The notes below the pieces were generated by a model that worked only from the letters and a program-made list of their open reading frames with translations, was not told the DNA's origin and did no database searches. From an uncultured Prevotella sp. (GTDB lineage Bacteria; Bacteroidota; Bacteroidia; Bacteroidales; Bacteroidaceae), in NCBI GenBank assembly GCA_900546605.1, contig URDV01000160.1, positions 1 to 5,390 of the forward strand: a stretch of DNA of 5,390 bases. The letters are read 5' to 3'. The first letter of the stretch is position 1, and each line of letters begins with the position of its first letter. The translations under genes were made by a program, and so were the position numbers. Shown here in pieces: positions 1 through 5,327 of this stretch.

Positions 1-24
1 GCAGAATGACAGGAAACTTAAAAA

Positions 25-88
25 GCTTGGCAAACTTACCTGTTAACCCGTTAACATGTCAACTTGTTTACTAATTCCGCCAACGCGT
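25..88 (+). repeat. Octamer-array intergenic repeat, copy A
   Basis: This 64-bp module contains four consecutive degenerate 8-bp units (39-70: CCTGTTAA, CCCGTTAA, CATGTCAA, CTTGTTTA), followed by the conserved tail AATTCCGCCAACGCGT (73-88). The same module occurs inverted at 5327-5390 with 63 of 64 bases identical; the only difference is base 56. More diverged copies lie at 161-220, 1302-1347 and 1401-1466. All copies are intergenic. Homology between A and the 5327-5390 copy stops right after the ACGCGT palindrome, which marks one boundary of the module. The function is unknown; it could be a dispersed non-coding repeat or a protein-binding array. Confidence 0.85.
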
Positions 89-111
89 ATTAATAGGTAA
101 GTTTGTCAAGT
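25..111. repeat. 87-bp unit with imperfect terminal inverted repeats around copy A
   Basis: The left end GCTTGGCAAACTTACC (25-40) is repeated in inverse at 96-111 as GGTAAGTTTGTCAAGT, with 14 of 16 positions complementary; both mismatches would be G-U pairs in one of the RNA orientations. The arms enclose the octamer units and the ACGCGT tail. This could be a small MITE-like unit or a long-loop RNA hairpin. The right arm is absent next to the 5327-5390 copy, so the arm pair may be particular to this site. Confidence 0.5.
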
Positions 112-160
112 TTTCTACTTTCTTACCTTTTTGACTTTAACATAATAAGCGCTGTATAGC

Positions 161-220
161 ATACTTACCCGTCAACCTGTTCACCTGTTAACCCGTTCAC
201 CCAAAAATCCGCCAACGGGC
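161..220 (+). repeat. Octamer-array intergenic repeat, copy B (diverged)
   Basis: Four 8-bp units stand in strict register (168-199: CCCGTCAA, CCTGTTCA, CCTGTTAA, CCCGTTCA). They are followed by a spacer and then ATCCGCCAACGGG, a variant of the conserved tail in which ACGCGT has become ACGGGC. The ACTTACC that precedes the array also precedes copy A. Orientation is the same as A, about 75 bases further on. Bases 1-314 otherwise show no gene: the longest forward reading frame through copy A (starting at base 6) stops after 22 codons. Confidence 0.75.
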
Positions 221-282
221 AATGAAAGCCTACTCGGTGTTGTTTTTTACACATCACACTCCTCGTAGTGAATATTAATAAT

Positions 283-290
283 TACCTTTG
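283..290 (+). promoter_or_regulatory. Putative -7 promoter element for nadA
   Basis: TACCTTTG matches the Bacteroidetes primary sigma factor -7 consensus TAnnTTTG exactly. It sits in an A/T-rich stretch 24 bases before the chosen nadA ATG. Transcription would begin roughly at 295-298, leaving a leader of only about 20 bases, which has no room for a riboswitch. I see no good TTG -33 element at the expected distance; the nearest one upstream (240-242) is too far away. The call therefore rests on the -7 match and its position. Confidence 0.6.
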
Positions 291-314
291 CATCCAAACA
301 ATAACGCAAGAACA

Positions 315-1301
315 ATGACACAGGTAAAAGACAGTTGGAAACAAAAAGGTTACGTTGACGAACCTATCCCTCAAGGACTCGACCTTAAGGCCGAAATACG
401 ACGCATGTGTAAGGAGAAGAATGCCATTATCCTGGCCCACTATTACACCGAAGGAGTGCTGCAAGACATTGCCGACTTCGTAGGCGATAGTCTCGGACTG
501 GCACAACAAGCAGCTAAAACTGATGCTGACATTATCGTTATGTGTGGAGTACACTTTATGGGCGAGACCAACAAAATTCTCTGTCCCCAAAAAACTGTGC
601 TCGTGCCCGACCTTAATGCCACATGTTCATTAGCTGAGAGCTGCCCTGCCGATGAATTCAAAAAGTTTGTTGAAGCACATCCTGGCTATCAGGTCATTTC
701 ATATGTCAACACCACAGCTGCGGTCAAGGCACTAACCGACGTGGTGGTAACCTCAAGCAATGCCAAGCGCATTGTTGAAACCTTCCCCAAGGATGCCAAA
801 CTCATTTTTGGCCCTGATTACAACTTGGGCAACTACATCAACTCCGAAACAGGACGTAACATGGTTCTTTGGAATGGTGGGTGCCATGTACATGAGCGTT
901 TCTCTGTTGAAAAACTTGTAGAGTTGAAACAAGAATTTCCACAGGCCAAGGTGTTAGTACATCCAGAGTGCCGCGGTGCAGTAGTGAAGTTAGCCGATGT
1001 TGTGGGTTCAACAGCAGCCTTGCTACACTATGCCATTGACTCTGAGGCCGACACCTTCTTAGTAGTCACCGAAAGCGGCATCCTGCACGAAATGCAAAAG
1101 AACTGCCCCAACAAGCGTTTCATTCCCGTTCCTCCCGACGATAGCACTTGCGGTTGCAACGAATGCAACTTTATGCGTCTTTGCACACTTGAGAAAGTAT
1201 ACAACACATTGCGCTATGAGTGGCCCACCATTGAAGTTCCTGCCGAGGTGGCTCGCCGTGCTGTAAAACCCATTGAGCGCATGCTTGAACTTAGCAAATA
1301 A
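315..1301 (+). CDS. nadA: Quinolinate synthase NadA
   Basis: This enzyme condenses iminoaspartate with dihydroxyacetone phosphate to make quinolinate in cytoplasmic de novo NAD synthesis, using a [4Fe-4S] cluster. The protein is 328 residues from the ATG at 315, a normal length. Visible NadA signatures are the LAHYYT motif (His41, Tyr43), YVNTTAAVKA (about 130-139), the GGCHVH motif (about 188-193), HPEC (Cys219) and the C-terminal CGCNEC cluster (279-284). The three expected cluster ligands are Cys104 (in NATCSLAESC), Cys219 and one of the last group, most likely Cys284. The frame is open back to a TTG at 288, but that TTG is part of the -7 promoter element, so the ATG was chosen. No Shine-Dalgarno sequence is seen, as is usual in Bacteroidetes. 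nadB and nadC do not adjoin, and a 241-base gap follows, so the gene is probably transcribed alone. Confidence 0.96.
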   Translation: MTQVKDSWKQKGYVDEPIPQGLDLKAEIRRMCKEKNAIILAHYYTEGVLQDIADFVGDSLGLAQQAAKTDADIIVMCGVHFMGETNKILCPQKTVLVPDLNATCSLAESCPADEFKKFVEAHPGYQVISYVNTTAAVKALTDVVVTSSNAKRIVETFPKDAKLIFGPDYNLGNYINSETGRNMVLWNGGCHVHERFSVEKLVELKQEFPQAKVLVHPECRGAVVKLADVVGSTAALLHYAIDSEADTFLVVTESGILHEMQKNCPNKRFIPVPPDDSTCGCNECNFMRLCTLEKVYNTLRYEWPTIEVPAEVARRAVKPIERMLELSK

Positions 1302-1347
1302 AATGCGTAGCGGAATTTCATAGTTAATGGGGTAACAAGTGAGTTGA
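1302..1347 (-). repeat. Octamer-array intergenic repeat, copy D (degenerate, inverted)
   Basis: Immediately after the nadA stop codon, TGCGTAGCGGAATT (1304-1317) resembles the reverse complement of the conserved tail (ACGCGTTGGCGGAATT). It is followed by weak octamer-like units (TTAATGGG, GTAACAAG, TGAGTTGA; 1324-1347), which read as GTTAAC-type octamers on the minus strand. It faces copy C across about 50 bases. The match is imperfect and includes a 2-base gap in the tail, so this is a decayed copy at best. Confidence 0.45.
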
Positions 1348-1400
1348 CTACACACTACTTATTATGTTAAAGTCATAAAGAAGCTCAAGAACACGGTAAA

Positions 1401-1466
1401 CTTGTTTACCCGTTAGCCTGTCAACTCATTAACCTATCAACTTGTTTAATAATTCTGCCAACGCGT
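1401..1466 (+). repeat. Octamer-array intergenic repeat, copy C (six units)
   Basis: Six 8-bp units run without phase breaks from 1401 to 1448: CTTGTTTA, CCCGTTAG, CCTGTCAA, CTCATTAA, CCTATCAA, CTTGTTTA. The tail AATTCTGCCAACGCGT (1451-1466) follows and differs from copy A by one base. Copy C has two more units than A, so the array varies in unit number as well as sequence. It lies between nadA and the peptidase gene and may overlap the upstream control region of the latter. Confidence 0.8.
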
Positions 1467-1488
1467 CAAATAACTCTTTTGTAACCTT

Positions 1489-1523
1489 ACAAGTGCATAC
1501 ACAATCAAGGAGTATGCACTTGT
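1489..1523 (+). promoter_or_regulatory. Perfect 12-bp hairpin upstream of the aminopeptidase gene
   Basis: ACAAGTGCATAC (1489-1500) is followed by an 11-base loop and its exact reverse complement GTATGCACTTGT (1512-1523). The hairpin ends 19 bases before the start codon at 1543. No T-run follows, so it does not look like a simple terminator. It could be a 5' leader structure that affects translation or stability, or a dyad operator. The loop contains AAGGA, which is too far from the ATG to act as an ordinary ribosome binding site. Confidence 0.6.
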
Positions 1524-1542
1524 TCTAAGCAGCAAAAGCCTT

Positions 1543-3375
1543 ATGACCATTAATGAAAAAGTTGATGCGCTTCGCCAATGGATGCGCCAACACCCAGCCC
1601 ACCCTAATGTTTACATAGTTCCCACCACCGACCCTCATGCCAGCGAATACATTGCCCCCCATTGGGCTTGTCGTGAATGGCTAACAGGCTTCACTGGTTC
1701 AGCAGGCATTGCCGTAGTAACACAAACCGACGCCTTGCTTTGGACTGACTCACGCTATTGGTTGCAAGCCGAAGAACAACTCAAAGGCACACCCTTCAAG
1801 CTCATGAAGGAGGGGCAAGACCCTGAAATAGACACTTGGATGTGTCAAGCACCCATTCTACGAGCCGAAGGTGTTCATGCAGGTGTAGCGGCCGAACTAC
1901 TCGATGCCTGCACCATGAACACGCTCATGAACTATGACAACAGTTTGTTCGACGACCCTCAGAGCCATACACTTGTAACACGTGATGATGCCTTCGATGA
2001 ACTATGGACCGACCGTCCTGCCTTGCCTCATGGCGCCATCGATGTGCAAGACGAGGCCACAGCTGGCGAAACAGCCAAAAGCAAACTCAAACGTTTGGCT
2101 TTTGAATTGAGCAAAAAGGACTCATGCCAAGACGACATTTTCTTCTTCAACAGCCTTGACGACATTGCATGGGTGCTCAATTTACGTGGCAACGACATTG
2201 CTTATAACCCCGTGTTCTTGGCCTTCATGACCTATAGTCGCGTGCTCGAATGCTACACGCTCTATGCCCACACCGATGCACTCACCCCCGCTGCACGCCA
2301 ACATCTTGAAAAATTAAACGTCGGTGTCATCGACTACGAGGATAAAGAAAACTTATCATTCGCCCTTCGCGACCCACGCACACGTTTTACCCACAACGCA
2401 CCCGCGGGACTTATCCCCACCACCAACTACCGCGAATTCTATAACCCCATACCCGATTGGCGAGCCATCAAAAACGAATCTGAGAGTGAAGGTTTCCGTC
2501 AAGCCATGCGCTACGATGGTGTGGCCATGGTGAAGTTCTTGCGTTGGTTAGACGAGAGCATACAAAAGGGTGAATCTATCAGCGAACTTTCAGCAGCCCA
2601 ACACTTAACAGCTTGCCGTGCCGACTGCCAGCACTTCGAAGGTGACAGTTTTGCCACAATTGCTGCTTACGACCAGCATGGTGCCATTGTTCACTATGAA
2701 CCCAACGAGTTGAGCGACGTTCCTCTCCAACAGCGCGGACTCTTCTTGCTCGACAGCGGTGGACAGTATGACTGTGGCACAACCGACATTACACGCACCA
2801 TAGCCCTTGGCCCATTGACCGATGAGGAACGCCACATCAACACCTTGGTCATGAAAGGCCACCTACGTTTAGCTAACCTACACTTTCCCCAAGGCACAAC
2901 AGGTTTACAACTCGACTTGGCAGCCCGTATGGACATGTGGGCCGAAGGCTACGACTTTGGACACGGCACAGGTCACGGAGTTGGGTCACACCTTTGTGTA
3001 CACGAGGGGCCACAACAAATTCGCAAAGACGACCGCGCTTGCACCCGTGTAATATTTAAGCCAGGCATGACCATTACCGATGAACCTGGCATCTACATTG
3101 AAGGCAAATTTGGTGTACGCATTGAGAACACCCTACTCTGTGTACCCGATCGTACTACCGATTTTGGCACATTCTTGCGTTTTGAGGTGCTGACACTCTG
3201 CCCTTACGACATCCGTACGCTCGACCTTTCACTGCTTTCATCTGCCGAGGTGGAGCAAATTAACACCTATCACCACACCGTTCGCGAGCAAATCATGCCT
3301 TTGCTCACCGACGAGGCCGATAAGCTATGGTTAGCTCGTGCCACCGCTTCAATTGACCAAGAGATGGGTGAGTAA
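1543..3375 (+). CDS. Xaa-Pro aminopeptidase (aminopeptidase P, M24B family), long form
   Basis: This dinuclear metal (usually Mn) peptidase removes the N-terminal residue from peptides whose second residue is proline. At 610 residues it is the long three-domain type, like eukaryotic XPNPEP1 (about 620), and not the shorter E. coli PepP type. The creatinase N-terminal domain spans about 1-150 (NVYIVPTTDPHASEY, FTGSAG, WTDSRYW), the second creatinase-like domain about 160-310, the pita-bread M24 catalytic domain about 315-535, and the M24 C-terminal extension about 540-605. Metal ligands are all present with family spacing: Asp404 and Asp415 (LDSGGQYD...TDITRT), His478 (GTGHGVGSH), Glu514 (TDEPGIYIE) and Glu528 (RIEN). 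Catalytic-site His384 (IVHYEP) and His487 (VHEGP) are also present. No signal peptide is seen, so it should be cytoplasmic. The start is ATG without a Shine-Dalgarno sequence; no clear -7 element was found. It is probably monocistronic, with repeat DNA on both sides. Confidence 0.95.
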   Translation: MTINEKVDALRQWMRQHPAHPNVYIVPTTDPHASEYIAPHWACREWLTGFTGSAGIAVVTQTDALLWTDSRYWLQAEEQLKGTPFKLMKEGQDPEIDTWMCQAPILRAEGVHAGVAAELLDACTMNTLMNYDNSLFDDPQSHTLVTRDDAFDELWTDRPALPHGAIDVQDEATAGETAKSKLKRLAFELSKKDSCQDDIFFFNSLDDIAWVLNLRGNDIAYNPVFLAFMTYSRVLECYTLYAHTDALTPAARQHLEKLNVGVIDYEDKENLSFALRDPRTRFTHNAPAGLIPTTNYREFYNPIPDWRAIKNESESEGFRQAMRYDGVAMVKFLRWLDESIQKGESISELSAAQHLTACRADCQHFEGDSFATIAAYDQHGAIVHYEPNELSDVPLQQRGLFLLDSGGQYDCGTTDITRTIALGPLTDEERHINTLVMKGHLRLANLHFPQGTTGLQLDLAARMDMWAEGYDFGHGTGHGVGSHLCVHEGPQQIRKDDRACTRVIFKPGMTITDEPGIYIEGKFGVRIENTLLCVPDRTTDFGTFLRFEVLTLCPYDIRTLDLSLLSSAEVEQINTYHHTVREQIMPLLTDEADKLWLARATASIDQEMGE

Positions 3376-3414
3376 GTTTAATCCCCTTTATGTAAACGAG
3401 CTATTGAATGGATA

Positions 3415-3536
3415 TAAGTAGGTGTTCAAAATTAGTTTATATAATCGTGTTCAGAATTAGTCGATATGCCTTGGCGCACTCTTTCGCCCAGAAATACTGC
3501 ACCCATTCATATCAACTAATTTTGAATACCTACTTA
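3415..3536. repeat. 122-bp MITE-like element with long terminal inverted repeats
   Basis: The outer arms at 3415-3437 and 3514-3536 are inverted repeats with 22 of 23 bases matching, extending to 26 of 28 (3415-3442 against 3509-3536). A third copy of the arm core lies inside in direct orientation at 3447-3468; it matches the reverse complement of 3508-3529 at 19 of 22 positions, giving an alternative hairpin. The shared core is GTGTTCAAAATTAGTT. A further copy with an identical 16-base stretch (TAGGTGTTCAAAATTA) starts at 5270, so this is a family. No protein is encoded and no clear target-site duplication is seen. Confidence 0.8.
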
Positions 3537-3543
3537 TTTTTTT
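3415..3543 (+). terminator. Possible terminator after the aminopeptidase gene
   Basis: The long inverted repeat ends one base before a run of seven T (3537-3543), 40 bases or more after the peptidase stop codon. A folded stem followed by T residues is the layout of an intrinsic terminator. The stem is A/T-rich and the loop is about 66 bases with full arms, or 39 bases with the inner pair, so efficiency is uncertain. It would separate the peptidase transcript from rbfA. Confidence 0.4.
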
Positions 3544-3550
3544 ACGCATT

Positions 3551-3558
3551 TCACTTTG
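3551..3558 (+). promoter_or_regulatory. Weak candidate -7 element for rbfA
   Basis: TCACTTTG differs by one base from the Bacteroidetes TAnnTTTG consensus. It lies about 80 bases before the rbfA ATG and just after the possible terminator. No matching -33 TTG was found. A promoter is expected somewhere in 3540-3638, but this particular site is only a guess. Confidence 0.25.
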
Positions 3559-3638
3559 CACAAAAAATCATGCCTTTTCATTAAGCATCACTCCATAGCT
3601 CATTTGCATCAACCTTTTTATTCATAAAAAACATTCAT

Positions 3639-4037
3639 ATGGAAACAACCAGACAACAAAAAATATCACGCTTGATTCAAAAAGAGTTGAGCGACATTTT
3701 TCAAAAACAGACACAAGGCACACATGGAGTGTTAGTGTCAGTAAGTGCCGTACGCATCAGTCCCGACTTAAGCATAGCTCGCGGCTACTTAAGCATTTTC
3801 CCCTCAGAACGTGCCGACGAAATATTGGCCAACATCAATAGCAATGCACGCCAAGTGCGCTTTGAGCTCGGACAGCGTGTACGCCACCAGCTACGCATCA
3901 TTCCTGAACTAAAGTTCTTCATTGACGATTCGCTCGATTACCTTGACCACATCGACTCGCTACTTAAGAAGGACGAAAGCAACCACCACGCTACTGCCCC
4001 CGAAGTAGACGAAAACACCACCGAGCAACATGCTTAA
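3639..4037 (+). CDS. rbfA: 30S ribosome-binding factor A
   Basis: RbfA binds the immature 30S subunit and helps 16S rRNA 5'-end maturation and cold adaptation. The 132-residue protein has the single KH-like fold of the family: an N-terminal helix (TRQQKISRLIQKELSDIF), the strand segment with SPDLSIARGYLSIF (about 41-54), the long helix with RFELGQRVRHQL (74-85), and the hallmark PELKFFIDDS (89-98). Residues about 111-132 form a polar, acidic and probably disordered tail beyond the core. In the kink region the sequence is NSNARQVR (67-74), so the usual Ala-x-Gly kink reads Ala-Arg-Gln. The ATG is preceded by an A-rich stretch and no Shine-Dalgarno sequence. Its last 8 bases overlap the next gene, implying cotranscription. 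Confidence 0.93.
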   Translation: METTRQQKISRLIQKELSDIFQKQTQGTHGVLVSVSAVRISPDLSIARGYLSIFPSERADEILANINSNARQVRFELGQRVRHQLRIIPELKFFIDDSLDYLDHIDSLLKKDESNHHATAPEVDENTTEQHA

Positions 4038-5268
4038 AGCCATGCGTCTGCCCTTGTTCATGGCGTTTCGCTACCTGTTTTCACGCAAACGCGTAGGAGC
4101 CATCAACATCATATCGGGCATTTCGGTGGCAGGAGTAGCCTTTGGCACAGCCGCGCTACTGTGTACACTCAGCGTATTCAACGGCTTTCGCGACCTCATA
4201 GGTTCACTCTACACCACATTCGACCCACCACTCGAGGTCGTACCCACCCAAGGCAAGTTTGCCACGGCCGATGACCCCGCCCTTTTAAAGATGCGTCAAC
4301 TTAAAGAGGTGAAAGCAGCCTCATTCTGTTTAGAAGACAATGCATTGATACTGTTCCGAGGCCATCCCACAGTCATCACACTCAAAGGCGTCGACGACAA
4401 CTACGACCAAGTAACAGGCATACGTTCCATTCTCTACGGCACAGGCTCTTACCAGCTACACCGTGGCACACTCAACTATGGCATTCCTGGCATAGGCTTA
4501 GCCTCCACCATGGGAGGCATAGACTATGGCACATTACAAATATGTGCACCCCGCAAAGGCGAACGCGTCAATTTAGCCAACCCTGGCGAAAGCTTCAATG
4601 CCGATGACTTAACGTCGCCTAAAGTATGCTTCAACGTGAACCAACGCAAATATGATGAAAACTACCTCATCACCTCGCTCACATTTGCGCAAGGCCTATT
4701 TGAGCAGCCAGGATGCATTACAGGCATGGAAGTAAGCCTACACCCCCATGCCAACATTGACCGCGTAAAAGAGCAAATGCAACAAATAGGTGGCACACGG
4801 TTCCGCGTAATGAATCAGTTAGAACAACAGCAAGAGGTGTTCAATGTCATGAACATTGAAAAAACCATGGCCTACTTCTTCCTCACCTTCATTTTATTAG
4901 TAGCTTGCTTCAACATTATTGGGTCGGTGTCAATGCTCATCATCGACAAGCAACACGATGTGGCCACGTTACACCACTTAGGCGCATCACGTCGGCTTGT
5001 GTTCCGCATATTCCTTTATGAGGGACGCTTTATTGCATTGTTAGGAGCTGCCATAGGCACATTATTGGGCTTAGCACTCTGTTGGCTGCAACAAAGCTTC
5101 GGCCTTATTAAAATGGGTGGAGCCAATAGCAACTTCATTATCGATGCCTACCCCGTGAGCATCCACCCAAGCGATGTGCTATTGGTCCTTGCCACTGTTA
5201 TCGTGGTAGGCTTTGCCTCTGTGTGGTGGCCCATCAAGTACCAGCTGAATAAAGCCATCAAAGCATAA
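4030..5268 (+). CDS. LolC/LolE-like ABC transporter permease (FtsX/MacB fold)
   Basis: This is an inner-membrane permease subunit of the LolC/LolE type; in proteobacteria, LolCDE extracts outer-membrane lipoproteins from the inner membrane. The 412 residues show the family layout: an N-terminal MAFRYLFSRKR segment, TM1 about 24-49 (INIISGISVAGVAFGTAALL), a periplasmic domain about 55-275, then TM2 about 279-305, TM3 about 331-354 and TM4 about 381-401. The cytoplasmic coupling helix between TM2 and TM3 is clear (DKQHDVATLHHLGASRRLVFRI, 306-327). No ATPase gene adjoins, so the LolD-like partner must be encoded elsewhere. The frame has Met codons at 4030 and 4042; 4030 overlaps the rbfA stop region by 8 bases and suits coupled translation, but 4042 (MRLPLFMAF) is also possible. 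The exact substrate is inferred from family only; LolC and LolE are not distinguished here. Confidence 0.88.
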   Translation: MLKAMRLPLFMAFRYLFSRKRVGAINIISGISVAGVAFGTAALLCTLSVFNGFRDLIGSLYTTFDPPLEVVPTQGKFATADDPALLKMRQLKEVKAASFCLEDNALILFRGHPTVITLKGVDDNYDQVTGIRSILYGTGSYQLHRGTLNYGIPGIGLASTMGGIDYGTLQICAPRKGERVNLANPGESFNADDLTSPKVCFNVNQRKYDENYLITSLTFAQGLFEQPGCITGMEVSLHPHANIDRVKEQMQQIGGTRFRVMNQLEQQQEVFNVMNIEKTMAYFFLTFILLVACFNIIGSVSMLIIDKQHDVATLHHLGASRRLVFRIFLYEGRFIALLGAAIGTLLGLALCWLQQSFGLIKMGGANSNFIIDAYPVSIHPSDVLLVLATVIVVGFASVWWPIKYQLNKAIKA

Positions 5269-5327
5269 ATAGGTGTTCAAAATTATTTTTACATCTGCAT
5301 CGCGACAATGCACTTTCCATGTAAAAA
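5266..5327. repeat. Truncated relative of the 122-bp element, with nested hairpin
   Basis: The permease stop codon is the first part of this copy: TAA followed by A and then TAGGTGTTCAAAATTA (5270-5285), which is identical to 3419-3434. Next comes TTTTTACAT (5286-5294), whose exact reverse complement ATGTAAAAA lies at 5319-5327. A second small stem, TGCAT/ATGCA (5296-5300, 5308-5312), sits inside. The inverted partner of the TAGGTG arm is missing; the sequence instead passes into octamer-repeat copy E at 5327. The nested hairpin may serve as a transcription end for the rbfA operon, but there is no T-run on the + strand side. Confidence 0.6.

Noticed and set aside
39..199. Replication origin or DnaA-box cluster
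   Set aside because: The GTTAAC-type octamers do not match the DnaA box TTATCCACA, and no dnaA or other origin-linked genes are nearby.
25..220. CRISPR array
   Set aside because: The repeats are degenerate 8-bp units directly abutting each other, with no 20-50 bp repeats separated by unique spacers and no cas genes.
1..314. Riboswitch for NAD-related ligands upstream of nadA
   Set aside because: The predicted transcript start leaves only about 20 bases of leader, and the upstream sequence is explained by octamer repeats.
282..590. Minus-strand 102-codon open frame opposite nadA
   Set aside because: It lies almost wholly inside the well-supported nadA gene, and its product resembles no family I know. 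The other minus-strand frames within nadA and the peptidase gene were dismissed for the same reason.
2324..2533. Plus-strand 69-codon frame inside the aminopeptidase gene
   Set aside because: It is out of frame with a clear peptidase and has a low-complexity Thr/Pro-rich product; it is a shadow.
3408..3584. 58-codon open frame starting ATGGATATAAG and running through the inverted-repeat element
   Set aside because: It is made up mostly of the repeat arms and the T-run, has no recognisable protein features, and ends inside the rbfA upstream region. It is most likely chance in A/T-rich DNA.
3415..5285. Composite transposon bounded by the two TAGGTGTTCAAAATTA elements around rbfA and the permease gene
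   Set aside because: No transposase is present, the cargo is core housekeeping genes, and the two elements are in direct orientation with different completeness; independent insertions are simpler.
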